From positions 110,156,814-110,220,813 of the forward strand of contig OV050030.1 in the NCBI GenBank assembly GCA_920105625.2: a DNA stretch of 64,000 nucleotides, read 5' to 3'. Under the pieces are notes generated by a model, which was not told where the DNA came from, did not search any database, and saw only the letters and a program-made list of their open reading frames with translations. Positions 26,909 to 37,861 of the stretch are shown here, in pieces. The position numbers and the translations under genes are program-made. The first letter of the stretch is position 1, and each line of letters opens with the position of its first letter. Origin of the DNA: Clusia tigrina (Eukaryota; Arthropoda; Insecta; Diptera; Clusiidae).

Positions 26909-28992
26909 TTATATTATCATATAAGTTTGAACTTGTATTGTGGGAGTTAATTTACTGCATTTATATTTTGTACATTTTGTACGTAAATTGGTGTTGGCTA
27001 TGGAATATGTAATTTTCTTGTTTGGTTTTCGTGACGTGACCCACTGTCTTTTTCTATTTGAGAGGATTGTATCGTCAGCAAAGGTAGCAATTATGGTATT
27101 CAGTTCTTTTGGAAGTGGTATATATAAGGTAAATAGTGGTTCTAAAATACTCCCTTGAGGAACTCCTGCTGTTGTAAGATGAATAGACAAACACTCTTCA
27201 TTATATTTGACCTAAAACTAACGATCACTAAGATAACTTCCAACAATCAAATAGTATTCAAGTGGCAGCATCGTCTTCAGTTTATGCAGCAGTCCTTTAT
27301 GCCATACTTTGTCTAATGCTTTTGCAACGTCCAAGAATAAAGAATCGCAGTACCGCTAATATTCTATGTCTGTTTCAATTTTGTTTGTTATACGGTGTAT
27401 CTGTTGAATTGTTGAATGTCGTTTTCTGAAGCCGAATGGATGATTTGGTATAATGTTTTTATTGTCAAGGATCTGGCTAAGTCTATCATGTAATAGTTTT
27501 CAGCAACTTTAGAGATTATGGAAAGTAGGCTAATTGGTCTATACGAGGAAACAGTTATAGCATCTTTTCCCTGCTTCGGTAGTGCAATAATTTCAGCAAC
27601 TGTCTATACTTTGGGAATAAATTGTAGTTAGAACATTGAGTTGATAACATTCCTTAAGTAGCTTTTTTGTGGTTTATTCGTTTTTTAATGCAATTATTTA
27701 TTTCTGTGGTGTTTGTTTTCTTTATTTTGGTTGTAATGTCTACATTTAAATCATTGCATGTTTCAATATATTTATCTTCATCATTGATTGGACTTTTTGA
27801 AAGTATTTAGCCAATGTTTTTGCTTCTTTTTCATTGGTAGTAACCCATGAGTTTGTCATCTTTCTGTAGTGGTGGCTGATACCTTATCTGAGTTTTTAAT
27901 TTCTTTGTGCATTTCCATAATGAGTAGTTAGTATCCTGGGTAGGCGTCAAGTTTTTTTAGGTAATTTTCAACTTCTATATTTTGTCTTTTAGTTAATATT
28001 GTCTTGAGTTTTTGCAGGCTATATTTAAATTGTGTTTATCCTCAGGCGATCTAGTTAGCTGCCACCTCTTTCTCAGCTTTCTCTTCTCAATAATTTGCTT
28101 TCTTATGAAAATATCGGTTGTAGGTTTATTTCTTCTAAATTTATGCTGTTGGCTTGATTTGATTCCTGCGTCTAGGACCACATCGTTGAAGTGAATAATG
28201 GTACGTTCAATGTCTAATTGTGTTTCCAGTGTGATAGACATATTCAGTTGATTTTCAATGTGCTGTCTATACTCATTCCAGTTTATTTTGTGGTTAAAAA
28301 TCCAAGCTATTGGTTCTATGGGTTTGATATCAGTTGTGTAGTCAAGTATTATCGGAGAGTGGTCTGAAGAAAGTTCAAAACAAGCTTCAATTTTTAATTG
28401 GTTACACTTTATGTTTTTTGTTATGCTGAAGTCGATTAGATCTGGTATCTTTTTCCTATCTGTGGGCCAGTATGTGGGTTCACCTGAGTTTAAAAATTTG
28501 CAGTTATTTTTGTTTATAGCATTAATCAGATTTCGTCGTTTTTTATTGGCTAGCCTAGATCCCCAGTCAGTGTGTTTTGCATTCAGATCTCCAGCTGCAA
28601 TGAAGCGTCTTTATGTAGTCATCATATTGATCTGTCGTAATTAGGTGTCTGGGGGGACAGTAAACTGAGGAGATGAGTATTGTCCCACTTGTATCCTCAA
28701 TTTGCACAGTAGTGGATTGAATATGAGGTGTTGCATATGGTTACCGTTCAGTATGTTTTAATAGTGAAATTATTATGATAGCTGTCCCACCAAGAGCTTT
28801 ACCATCAGGATGATTTGTCACATAAATTTTATATCCAGGAAATACTAAATAGCTTTTGTTCGTAAAATGTGTTTCTGAAACTAGAGCTATATCTATTTTC
28901 TTGTCAGACAAAAATTGCTTCAACTCAAGATAATGTTTTGTTAGGCGATTTGCATTCCAGGCTACAATTTTTAAACTATTACTTTCGTGCAT
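26909..28992 (-). pseudogene. Jockey-C ORF2, broken
   Basis: Starts at 28992 (MHESNSLKIVAWNANRLTKH). Endonuclease: DIALVSETHFTNK, NHPDGKALGGTAIII, then in shifted frames GDLNAKHTDWGS (about 28600) and SSDHSPIILDYT (about 28350), so its catalytic motifs survive. Linker at 28241-27993 (FRRNKPTTDIFIRKQIIEKR). RT: SYRPISLLSIISKV (about 27530), GVPQGSI (about 27165) and ATFADDTILS (about 27070). The thumb is lost after FADD. At least eight frame breaks. Confidence 0.75.
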
Positions 28993-29204
28993 TTAAGCAT
29001 GATATTCATCATATTAGTCATTTGAGTGATTAGTGATTTCACCATGTCTTTAAGTTCATTAATATCACTATCGTTTGAATTTTTTGTATTTTCTTAAGTT
29101 TTTTGTGGATTTGACGACTGCAATTTCGGCATAGCTTACGCCTGGTTTAACTACTGATTCTGCATATTTCTGGTCTGTAGTAATAATGGATCCTTTCTGC
29201 GTTA

Positions 29205-30451
29205 AGATGGAAACCTTTGAATTTTTATGGCTTTGTATATTTCACAGCCTTTGTAGTTTGCAGTATGATTTCCGCCACATAGGGCACTTTTAATTTCAGC
29301 TGCGTTGGTTATTTTTTTTGGCATTATCTTGTTAGATGCTTTCCAGCGCATTTCACACATACTGGATCCCTTGTACAGTAGTTTTTTGTATGTCCGTATT
29401 TTTGGCATTTAGTGCATTGGGCGACTTCTCTTTTATGATGAGGTGCCTCAAAAACTACTATGCAATGCATTAATTTGTTAATGCTATAAATATCTTTATT
29501 GTTAGTATTTGTTTCTAGCTCTATGCTAAACAGTGGTAGCGGTTTTTTTGTTGTCCGTTGAGTTATGTTAGTTGTGTTTAAAACTTTGTGACCGTTTTCA
29601 CCAAGCTCATGTTTAATTTCTTCTTGGTCTGCGGAGGGGTGCATATTGCGAAGAATGACTTTGAAACCTCTTTCATTTTTGGGTTTAAATGTGTACAGCT
29701 TCGTACCTTTTTGCTTTAGCATTTTGAATATTTTTGTGTATGTTTCCGAGTCATTCGATTGAACTCGTACTTGATTGTTTGTTAATATTTTAAATATAAA
29801 GTTACTGTCCGGTTAGCTCATTTTTTAACGTCTTTATGCATTCTACGCCTTGTGCGTATATAGCCACCCCCTATTTAAACTTTTGTTTAACTTTTTTTTC
29901 GTACTAGTTGTTTTTTCTTTTCCGGACTCTTTTTGATCAACTTATCCACTGTGCGAGGGTTCAGCAAGTTCGTCATCATCAACGGTCAAAGCAGCAAATT
30001 TGTTTTTTCTTTCTGAAGTAGTATCGCTCAACCAGTAGTTTGATAACTTACTTTGGCTTGGGTTTTTTTTTACTTTTTTTTGCTTTTTGTTACTCTTGGG
30101 CGTTCTTTTCGCTTTATTTGTCGTGGGTGAGGTTCGTGGTATCTTTGGTAGCGATTGCAGTTGACTTACCTGCACGCCTTTTGGTGGAATTTGCACACAG
30201 GCAGAAGCACATGTTGATGTCGCAGTTGTAGTCGAGAATGTAGTTGTTGTACCGTACGTAGAGAAGGCAGATGTTGTTGTTGCTGACGAATTTGTTGTAG
30301 TTGTCGCACAATCCACTGCTATACTGGAGCAGGACATTGTTGGAAGTTTGCCATGTGCACTCCACGAAGAGCGAACATTAGTGTTAATAGGTTGTTCTGA
30401 CTCGCTCATAGATCTCGTTCTCTTCCACGGGGGAGAGCGCTGGACACTCAT
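29205..30451 (-). pseudogene. Jockey-C ORF1
   Basis: Begins at 30451 with MSVQRSPPWKRTRSM. Low-complexity Thr/Ser region, then a Lys-rich segment (KAKRTPKSNKKQKKVKK) and LSNYWLSDTTSERKNKFAAL, stopping at 29942. After a decayed stretch the frame resumes at 29722 (KQKGTKLYTFKPKNERGFKV, NMHPSADQEEIKHELGENGH: the PRE/C2HC-associated domain) and knuckles CTKCQKYGHTKNYC and CVKCAGKH, then shifts to a third partial knuckle (SALCGGNHTANYKGCEIY). Nucleic-acid-binding gag-like protein. The N-terminal 170 residues are the best-preserved ORF1 start among the jockey copies here. Confidence 0.75.
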
Positions 30452-30848
30452 GGCGATTACCGACTATACTTTGTTTATTAGTTTTTTAAAATTTTATTTA
30501 TTATTATTTTTGCTATATTTTAATCTTATTTATGTATGTATGTAAAATATCACGAAAATCAAAATTTTGGTGTGGTAACTCTAATCACTTATTATGGCCA
30601 GAGTCCACTGTGGCAACACCACACACAACCGGGACTATTTTAATTCTTGTCTCTTTCAACTTTTAACTCATACATATATGCATATAACAGTTCCTTTGTT
30701 TGTTTGATTGTTTATTTATCACTTTTAATAAATTTCAAATTAGTTATTATAAGTATTTACTTTATCTAAACAGAACTAGACACTTTCTTGAAAACTTGCA
30801 CTTTCGTTTAGCGTCTCTTTCGCGGGTTTTGTAATATTATTTATTTGG

Positions 30849-31157
30849 TTTTAAATAACGATAAACGTCACAAGGGCGGAGCTCGTGTGATAGCACTGTT
30901 AATACAGCATAATACGAATGAAGACGAAAAAGAGTAACGAAAGATTCTTCGGGACTATAGCAACCCATTTTAAATGTCAAAAACAGCGTAACTAAGAATA
31001 TCCATAAATGGATTTGCTGAAAATTATTATTTATTTTACGTACATTGTACACATAGTAGTTTTATCTCTTACCATAAAAACACAACGGGATTTATAAAAT
31101 TAGATATATTGTTTTAAACAACGATAAATGTCACAAGGGCGGAGCTCGTGTGATTAC
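30849..31157. repeat. Pair of ~45-bp direct repeats, 263 bp apart
   Basis: 30849-30894 and 31112-31157 share TTTTAAA(T/C)AACGATAAA and GTCACAAGGGCGGAGCTCGT, with about three differences. The first copy lies at the 5' edge of Jockey-C. The 217 bp between copies shows no ORF or known motif. Confidence 0.85.
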
Positions 31158-31234
31158 ACATCCGTTTGGTTACACGACCGTTAGGACAATAATAAATGAG
31201 AAAAGAAAAAAAAATAAAAAATAATAAATTTAAA

Positions 31235-31276
<42 letters not shown>

Positions 31277-31532
31277 TTACTGTTAATTTATTAGATGATT
31301 TGTATGTTCCATGAATTTTGCTAAGAATTATTTGACACCATGAAATGGCTATTGTTTTTTCTTTTGCCTCAGAAACGGTTCTATTTGTAATTATTTAATA
31401 ATTTTTTTCATGTTTTCTGTTGAGGAAGATTGGCAAATATTAAATTATAATATTTTTTAAATTAAATATATGCATTTCTTGCTTCAAATCAATATTAAAG
31501 TGAAAATTTCGTTACATTTTTTATTTTGCAAA
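31158..31532. other. A+T-rich spacer
   Basis: A short (TA)n run at about 31238-31270 and no recognisable gene. The right end (31533-31550) resembles a Tc1-type terminus, so part may be the inside of a decayed Tc1-like element. Confidence 0.4.
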
Positions 31533-33342
<1,810 letters not shown>

Positions 33343-33360
33343 TATATACTTGTATATATA

Positions 33361-34505
33361 CAGTTTGTCAAGAAAGTGTTTTGACACTGTAAAAAATTTG
33401 TGAGTTTGATTTGTCCCCTTCATAATATAGTATTTATTTGATTAATTGTTTTGATTAATTGTTTTGATTAATTTCTTTTAATCAATTATTAATGAACAGT
33501 AACAAAAAAATGAGAAATATTAAACTTAAGATACAAAAAACATAACAAATACAAAAATTGTCAAAAATTTTGCTGTCAAGAAATTGTTTTTACAAATCAG
33601 AACTTCTTTATAAAAATGAGATAAAGAAATGAAAATTAGCATTATAAGGGGTTAATATTTTGTATGCCCCCCTGTAGCATTTATAATGACATAGCATTCT
33701 CCTCATGGAATAAATCTACTTCTGCACATCGTATTCGCTTGGTATTATATTTCATTCCTCTAGTATTGCAATTTTGAGCTCTGCTCCACCTTTTGATTGT
33801 CTCTCGCACCTTTTTTTTTATTAAATGTTCCCACAATGGAGTTCAAGGGGGTTCAAGTGTGGCCTCTGAGCTGCCGTATATAACACTTTTTTGTAATTAT
33901 AAAGAACCCAGATCCAGACCCAATTGCTCCTTATGTTTTGGGTCATTATCTTGGTAATATTTGAATTACGGATTGCTATCAATATTGACCCCACTATGAT
34001 CTGCGCTGTTTACCAAATAACATTGGAATATATCCAAATATTGTTTTGCATCCATTTTATTCTCTATGAAATCTGGTTCTCTTACTCCTTTACTGGATAT
34101 GCACCCCGATACTATGACAGAAAGTTTGCCGAATTTAAATTTTGGAATATAATAAAATATTTCGTGTTTCCTATGCGTTTAACGGTTGTCGCCGCACTCT
34201 GTTAGGGCTACCATTATAGTAAATCATGATTTTGGTCTCTTCGCAAAATATAGCGTCATCCCAATAGTCATTCGGTTTGGCACAGTACATCCTATCGAAA
34301 GACAATCGCTTGTCAATGTATTGTGTTGAAACAACGGGTTTTTTCGAGCAACTCTTGACATATACTGGTACCTTATCAGGAGCTGCCCTACTGTTTCGAA
34401 GGTAACCGCAGTATCACAATCTTCTTTGAGTTGACATGAAAGGCTTCTCGCAGAAATCTGCGGATTTTCGCTTACTTTCCTTACCAAAATGCATTCTGTT
34501 CTATC
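33361..34505 (-). mobile_element. Tc1-like element, truncated at its 5' side
   Basis: The left terminus CAGTTTGTCAAGAAAGTG follows TA at 33359. Transposase pieces read leftwards from 34487, and the end nearest 34505 is cut by Jockey-D's oligo(T). No right terminus of this copy is seen beyond Jockey-D. Confidence 0.75.
33700..34487 (-). pseudogene. Tc1-like transposase remnant
   Basis: 34487-34224: VRKVSENPQISARSLSCQLK and VTFETVGQLLIRYQYMSRVARKNPL (DNA-binding to linker region), then, in other frames, a DDAIFCDETKIMIYYN-like segment (about 34260-34215) with the first catalytic Asp. Near 33940 YQDNDPKHKEQLG carries the second Asp, and near 33860 a degraded PHLNPLE motif is where the third acidic residue sits. 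Several frameshifts; the N-terminal ~60 residues are missing. Tc1 family by motif wording. Confidence 0.75.
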
Positions 34506-35045
34506 TTTTTTTTTTTTTTTTTTTAATTCAACATGGATTTATTTATTGCATCTTTTCAATCGAACCCAACAATAATTTTACAAAGCTTACAACTAATAAA
34601 TAAATTGATGCTCCGCCCCAGTGCTTAGAGCAGTTTTATTTCAAGTATTATGTAAATTATGTAGAAAAAAAAATAAAAATAAAAATATAAAGAAACTCTA
34701 TTTTTAAAAATGTGGCCTTTTAAGACGAGATGTATTCATCCTGTGAAGCAGATTCCTTGCTGAATATTTTCGTTTCTGACGAACCATGGAGCGCCGCTGA
34801 TCGTTCTCAGAATTTTCGATTGAGCCCTTTGAAATATTTGCATGTTTGATGCACAAGTAGTGCCGCATATCTAAATACCATAAGTCCAAATCGGTTTAAT
34901 TTCAGCCTTGTATATAAGTACTTTATACTCTAATCGCAGTTTTGATTTTCGGTTGGTAAGCCAATATAAGGAACTTGCCTTGAGTTTCATTTGCATTTTC
35001 TTGGCTTCTATATGTTTTTTCCAAGTGAGCCGTCGCACACTGGCG
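34506..35045 (-). mobile_element. Jockey-D, 5'-truncated 3' end
   Basis: A 19-base T-run (34506-34524) is the poly(A) tail of a minus-strand LINE. Reading leftwards from 35045, the RT thumb/C-terminus of a jockey ORF2 is recognisable: LTWKKHIEAKKMQMKLK, LEYKVLIYKAEIKPIWTYGI, APWFVRNENI, then a 3' UTR of about 200 bp. The 5' end stops at about 35045. Inserted in or beside the Tc1-like remnant. Confidence 0.8.
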
Positions 35046-35279
35046 GATTGAGTATCAAAACTGTAGATTAATTAAAAAATTATTTTTGAAGTTACACTCG
35101 AATACTTAATACCCATTGAAAGTAGACATAATTCTGCAACACTAACAGAAATAATAACGGTCTAAGTTGCATAGTGTGCATTATGCATTGTGCATTGTGT
35201 TTTTGAATTTACATTTTCATTATCTGTTCGCTTGCGCTCTCTGTAATCATCTCCGAATTTAAAACCCGATGGTCAAGAT

Positions 35280-36700
35280 GTCATAGAATAGAAGAACGTT
35301 TTGTTAAAACCAATCGGAATTGGTTAGACTCTTCTATTTATTTTTGTACTAAACAGCTGAAACGAGGTCGCAAAGAAATTGCTTTCCAAGAATACGGCTC
35401 AAAAACAAAGTCCAAAAAAACGAAGGATTTGAGAGACAACACATCCTTGTCAATGCTAGCTTTTGCAACTCAAGTGAAGTTAAGGTAATCTGGTAATATT
35501 GGGGCGTCTAAGTTAGTACATGATGTAGCTTCTTGCTCATCAACGAGAGCGGACAAATGCAGAAAAAGTTTACTTAAGTCGGTGGTGTCCAACAAACTGA
35601 GTAGTGAAGAAGCATTAGCTGTTTTGGTTGAAGCTGGACTATCGCGGCATCAATATAATATTGTGAAACAGGCTGCTCCAGAAAGGTTTCCCTCGTACAC
35701 TGCTGTCCAGTTTGCAAAAAAACAATGCTATCCAAAAAGCGATAGTATGAGTGTATGTGAATCTTCAGCCGAAGTTGGCTTAAAGGCGCTTCTTAATCAC
35801 ACTGTTGAACGCCTAGTACTTCTACAAGATTGTCTGGTAGATTCTTTAAACAAAAAAGACCTGTCTGAATTTTGTTTATACACAAAATGGGGTTTCGATG
35901 GGAGTTCTGGCCATAGCTCATATAAACAAGCATTTCATGGCACAGAAGCTAGTGATTCCTCTGTGTTAATAACATCAATTGTGCCATTAAGGTTGGTATG
36001 CGGGGAAAAAATTATATGGCAGAATCCTCGCCCTTCTTCTACAAGATTCCGCAGGACATTGAAAATGGCGTTCATCAAAAAACTGCAATTATTTCAAAGC
36101 TAGAGCATGAAAGAGTCCGTTAAGAAATTAAACATCTAACTAATTCAACTGTGGCACTTGGTGAGAAAGTTGTAATAGTAAGACATAGCTTAATATTATC
36201 GATGATAGACGGTAAAGTTTGTAACGCTCTCACTAAAACTACATCTACACAAAAGTGTTACTTATGCGGCTCCACCAGCAAAGATTTCAGCCAAATCGAT
36301 AAAATGTTAAAAAAGGAAATTAACACTGATAATTTACAATTTGGGTTATCAATTTTGCATTGGTGAGAAAGTTGTAATAGTAAGACATAGCTTAATATTA
36401 TCGATGATAGACGGTAAAGTTTGTAACGCTCTCACTAAAACTACATCTACACAAAAGTGTTACTTATGCGGCTCCACCAGCAAAGATTTCAGCCAAATCG
36501 ATAAAATGATAAAAAAGGAAATTAACACTGATAATTTACAATTTGGGTTATCAATTTTGCATGGGTGGATTAGATTTTTTGAGTGCCTTCTTCATTTGTC
36601 ATATAAACTGCCAAAATGGCAAGCTAGATCAGACTCTGAAAACCAAAGCAAGAAACTAAAGCAGAAATTCAAAAGTAATTTACATTTAAGTTGACAGATC
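35280..36700 (+). pseudogene. Transib-like (RAG1-core-related) transposase
   Basis: Pieces: about 35330-35480 (KRGRKEIAFQEYGSKTKSKK), 35582-36103 (EEALAVLVEAGLSRHQYNIV, then LYTKWGFDGSSGHSSYKQAF with a candidate first catalytic Asp, then LITSIVPLRLV and IIWQNPRPSSTRFRR), and 36151-36694 (IDGKVCNALTKTTSTQKCYLCGST with a C-x2-C pair, LHGWIRFFECLLHLSYKL). The wording matches transposases I associate with Transib, the group ancestral to the RAG1 core. The C-terminal third is absent, and frameshifts and a 202-bp tandem duplication break it. I see no Transib-type termini. The family call is from memory and unverified. Confidence 0.55.
36161..36564 (+). repeat. 202-bp tandem duplication
   Basis: 36161-36362 and 36363-36564 are copies differing at about one base (ATGTTAAA vs ATGATAAA) before their ends. 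It lies in the Transib-like coding region and shifts the frame (202 is not a multiple of 3). Near-identity means it is recent. Confidence 0.95.
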
Positions 36701-36711
36701 AGAAAATTACC

Positions 36712-36740
36712 CTGAGGATGGTTTCCGGAGGAAACCGAAA
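36712..36740 (+). ncRNA. Hammerhead-ribozyme-like core
   Basis: CTGAGGA, then a 7-bp stem GGTTTCC/GGAAACC closed by GGA, then GAAA: the hammerhead core layout (CUGANGA - stem II - GAAA), with one extra T before the stem. GTAATTT (about 36675) can pair with AAATTAC just upstream as a stem I, but no proper UH cleavage site precedes it. Similar strings end Penelope-like elements, which carry hammerheads. Activity is doubtful. Confidence 0.35.
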
Positions 36741-37126
36741 TATTGGGAACTTTTTAATTAAATAATAATAAAAATAATTTTTATTTTTGGACCTTGAACT
36801 CGTTACAAAAACCAATTTATTTAATAAGTAAATATATTCACGTTTACAATCATTTGTGATTCGTTTTCTTTTCTTTGACTGCTGGATAATTGCGCATTCG
36901 ATTTGTAAGACCATTTAAGAATCCCTCTTATATTAAAATAACCTACTAAACCGATTGAAAAATACTGTTCGAAAGGATTATTAGATTTTTGATGACCTTT
37001 CATTTGGTATCTCAATCAGAAACTCGAGATATAGAGTAAAAAGTCCTATATTCTCCAAATATGTTGTATGGTTGTGAAATTGTCTTGCGGCAAGTAAGCG
37101 GAAACTCAGTACATTATAACGAGGTA
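36741..37126. other. A+T-rich stretch, possible Penelope-like end
   Basis: (AAT)n-like run at about 36762-36775, then TTGGACCTTGAACTCGTTAC. No ORF with recognisable similarity; I see nothing else. Confidence 0.3.
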
Positions 37127-37404
37127 CATTTATAGTTTAAGGCGAAGAGATTATGTGTCTGGGCGTACAAAGGAGCTATTTCATATAACATTCGATCAAT
37201 TTCTTGATACTCAAAGTATTATTTTGTTGCATAAGATTATTTGCACTCAGGCGCCTCCATATTTGTTTAGGCGCCTTGACCTCATTTATGTCTGATCGTA
37301 AATTGTTCGTTAATGTTGTAAGACTTTGGATATCAATGTCACAAGGTATTGGCAATGCTAATCTATTCCAAATTGAGCTTAATAAACACTTTCAGGGGCA
37401 ATGA
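37127..37404 (+). pseudogene. LINE ORF2 C-terminal fragment
   Basis: Frame 1 gives SGRTKELFHITFDQFLDTQS and LLHKIICTQAPPYLF; after a frameshift at about 37270 it gives RKLFVNVVRLWISMSQGIGN and FQIELNKHF. This matches the last ~100 residues after the RT thumb of insect non-LTR ORF2 proteins ('VRLWN.LP' block). Clade not assignable. No other part of the element is nearby. Confidence 0.5.
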
Positions 37405-37861
37405 ATTTATGAGCTGAATAGAGTTGCACTGTGAGTCTTATATGACTACGAGTATGTACACTGTTTATATATGTTATCTTTATTATTACTAATAACAAAT
37501 ATGAAGCTGTAAGCTTTGTATGGTTATCATTTTGAATTGAAAGTTGAAGTGTTGAAATACATTACTTGGGGGATAGTAAGCTTTTTTACTAACCACTTTA
37601 AATAATATAAAATATTCAATAAAAACACTACCGACAGGTTTCAAGGTTTGCGATCAACAGACAGAGTTTATTCTATTCAGACACCTTGAGAGGTAAAATG
37701 TACTAATGAGATAGGTTAACTGTTATTTTAAAGAGTGAATACATTTGATAAGTAATAAGAAATTAACAAAAGTATGAATTAAGTAGAGAAATTAAAAAGG
37801 GAGAAATTAAATGAGAGAAATTACATTTTAAAAATTATAAATAGAGAAATTAAAACTATTT
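37405..37861. other. Spacer with a possible short LTR
   Basis: 37550-37659 starts TGTTGA and ends TCAACA and contains CAATAAAAACAC; it might be the 3' LTR (minus sense) of BEL-2, but at 110 bp it is short for BEL/Pao and has no partner. The rest is A-rich with GAGAAATTA repeats (about 37780-37850). No gene. Confidence 0.3.

Larger units (their letters stand above)
26900..30850 (-). mobile_element. Jockey-C LINE, converging on Jockey-B
   Basis: Opposite strand to Jockey-B, with the 3' side facing it. A 5' UTR of about 400 bp, a long ORF1 and an ORF2 reading leftwards to the FADD box near 27070. The thumb region is missing, and the sequence from about 26990 down to 26734 resembles no coding domain. 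No oligo(T) marks a tail. Several frameshifts in both ORFs. Confidence 0.75.

Noticed and set aside
33924..34205. 93-aa hydrophobic + strand ORF
   Set aside because: Antisense of the Tc1-like transposase containing its QDNDPKH motif; hydrophobicity follows from the complement.
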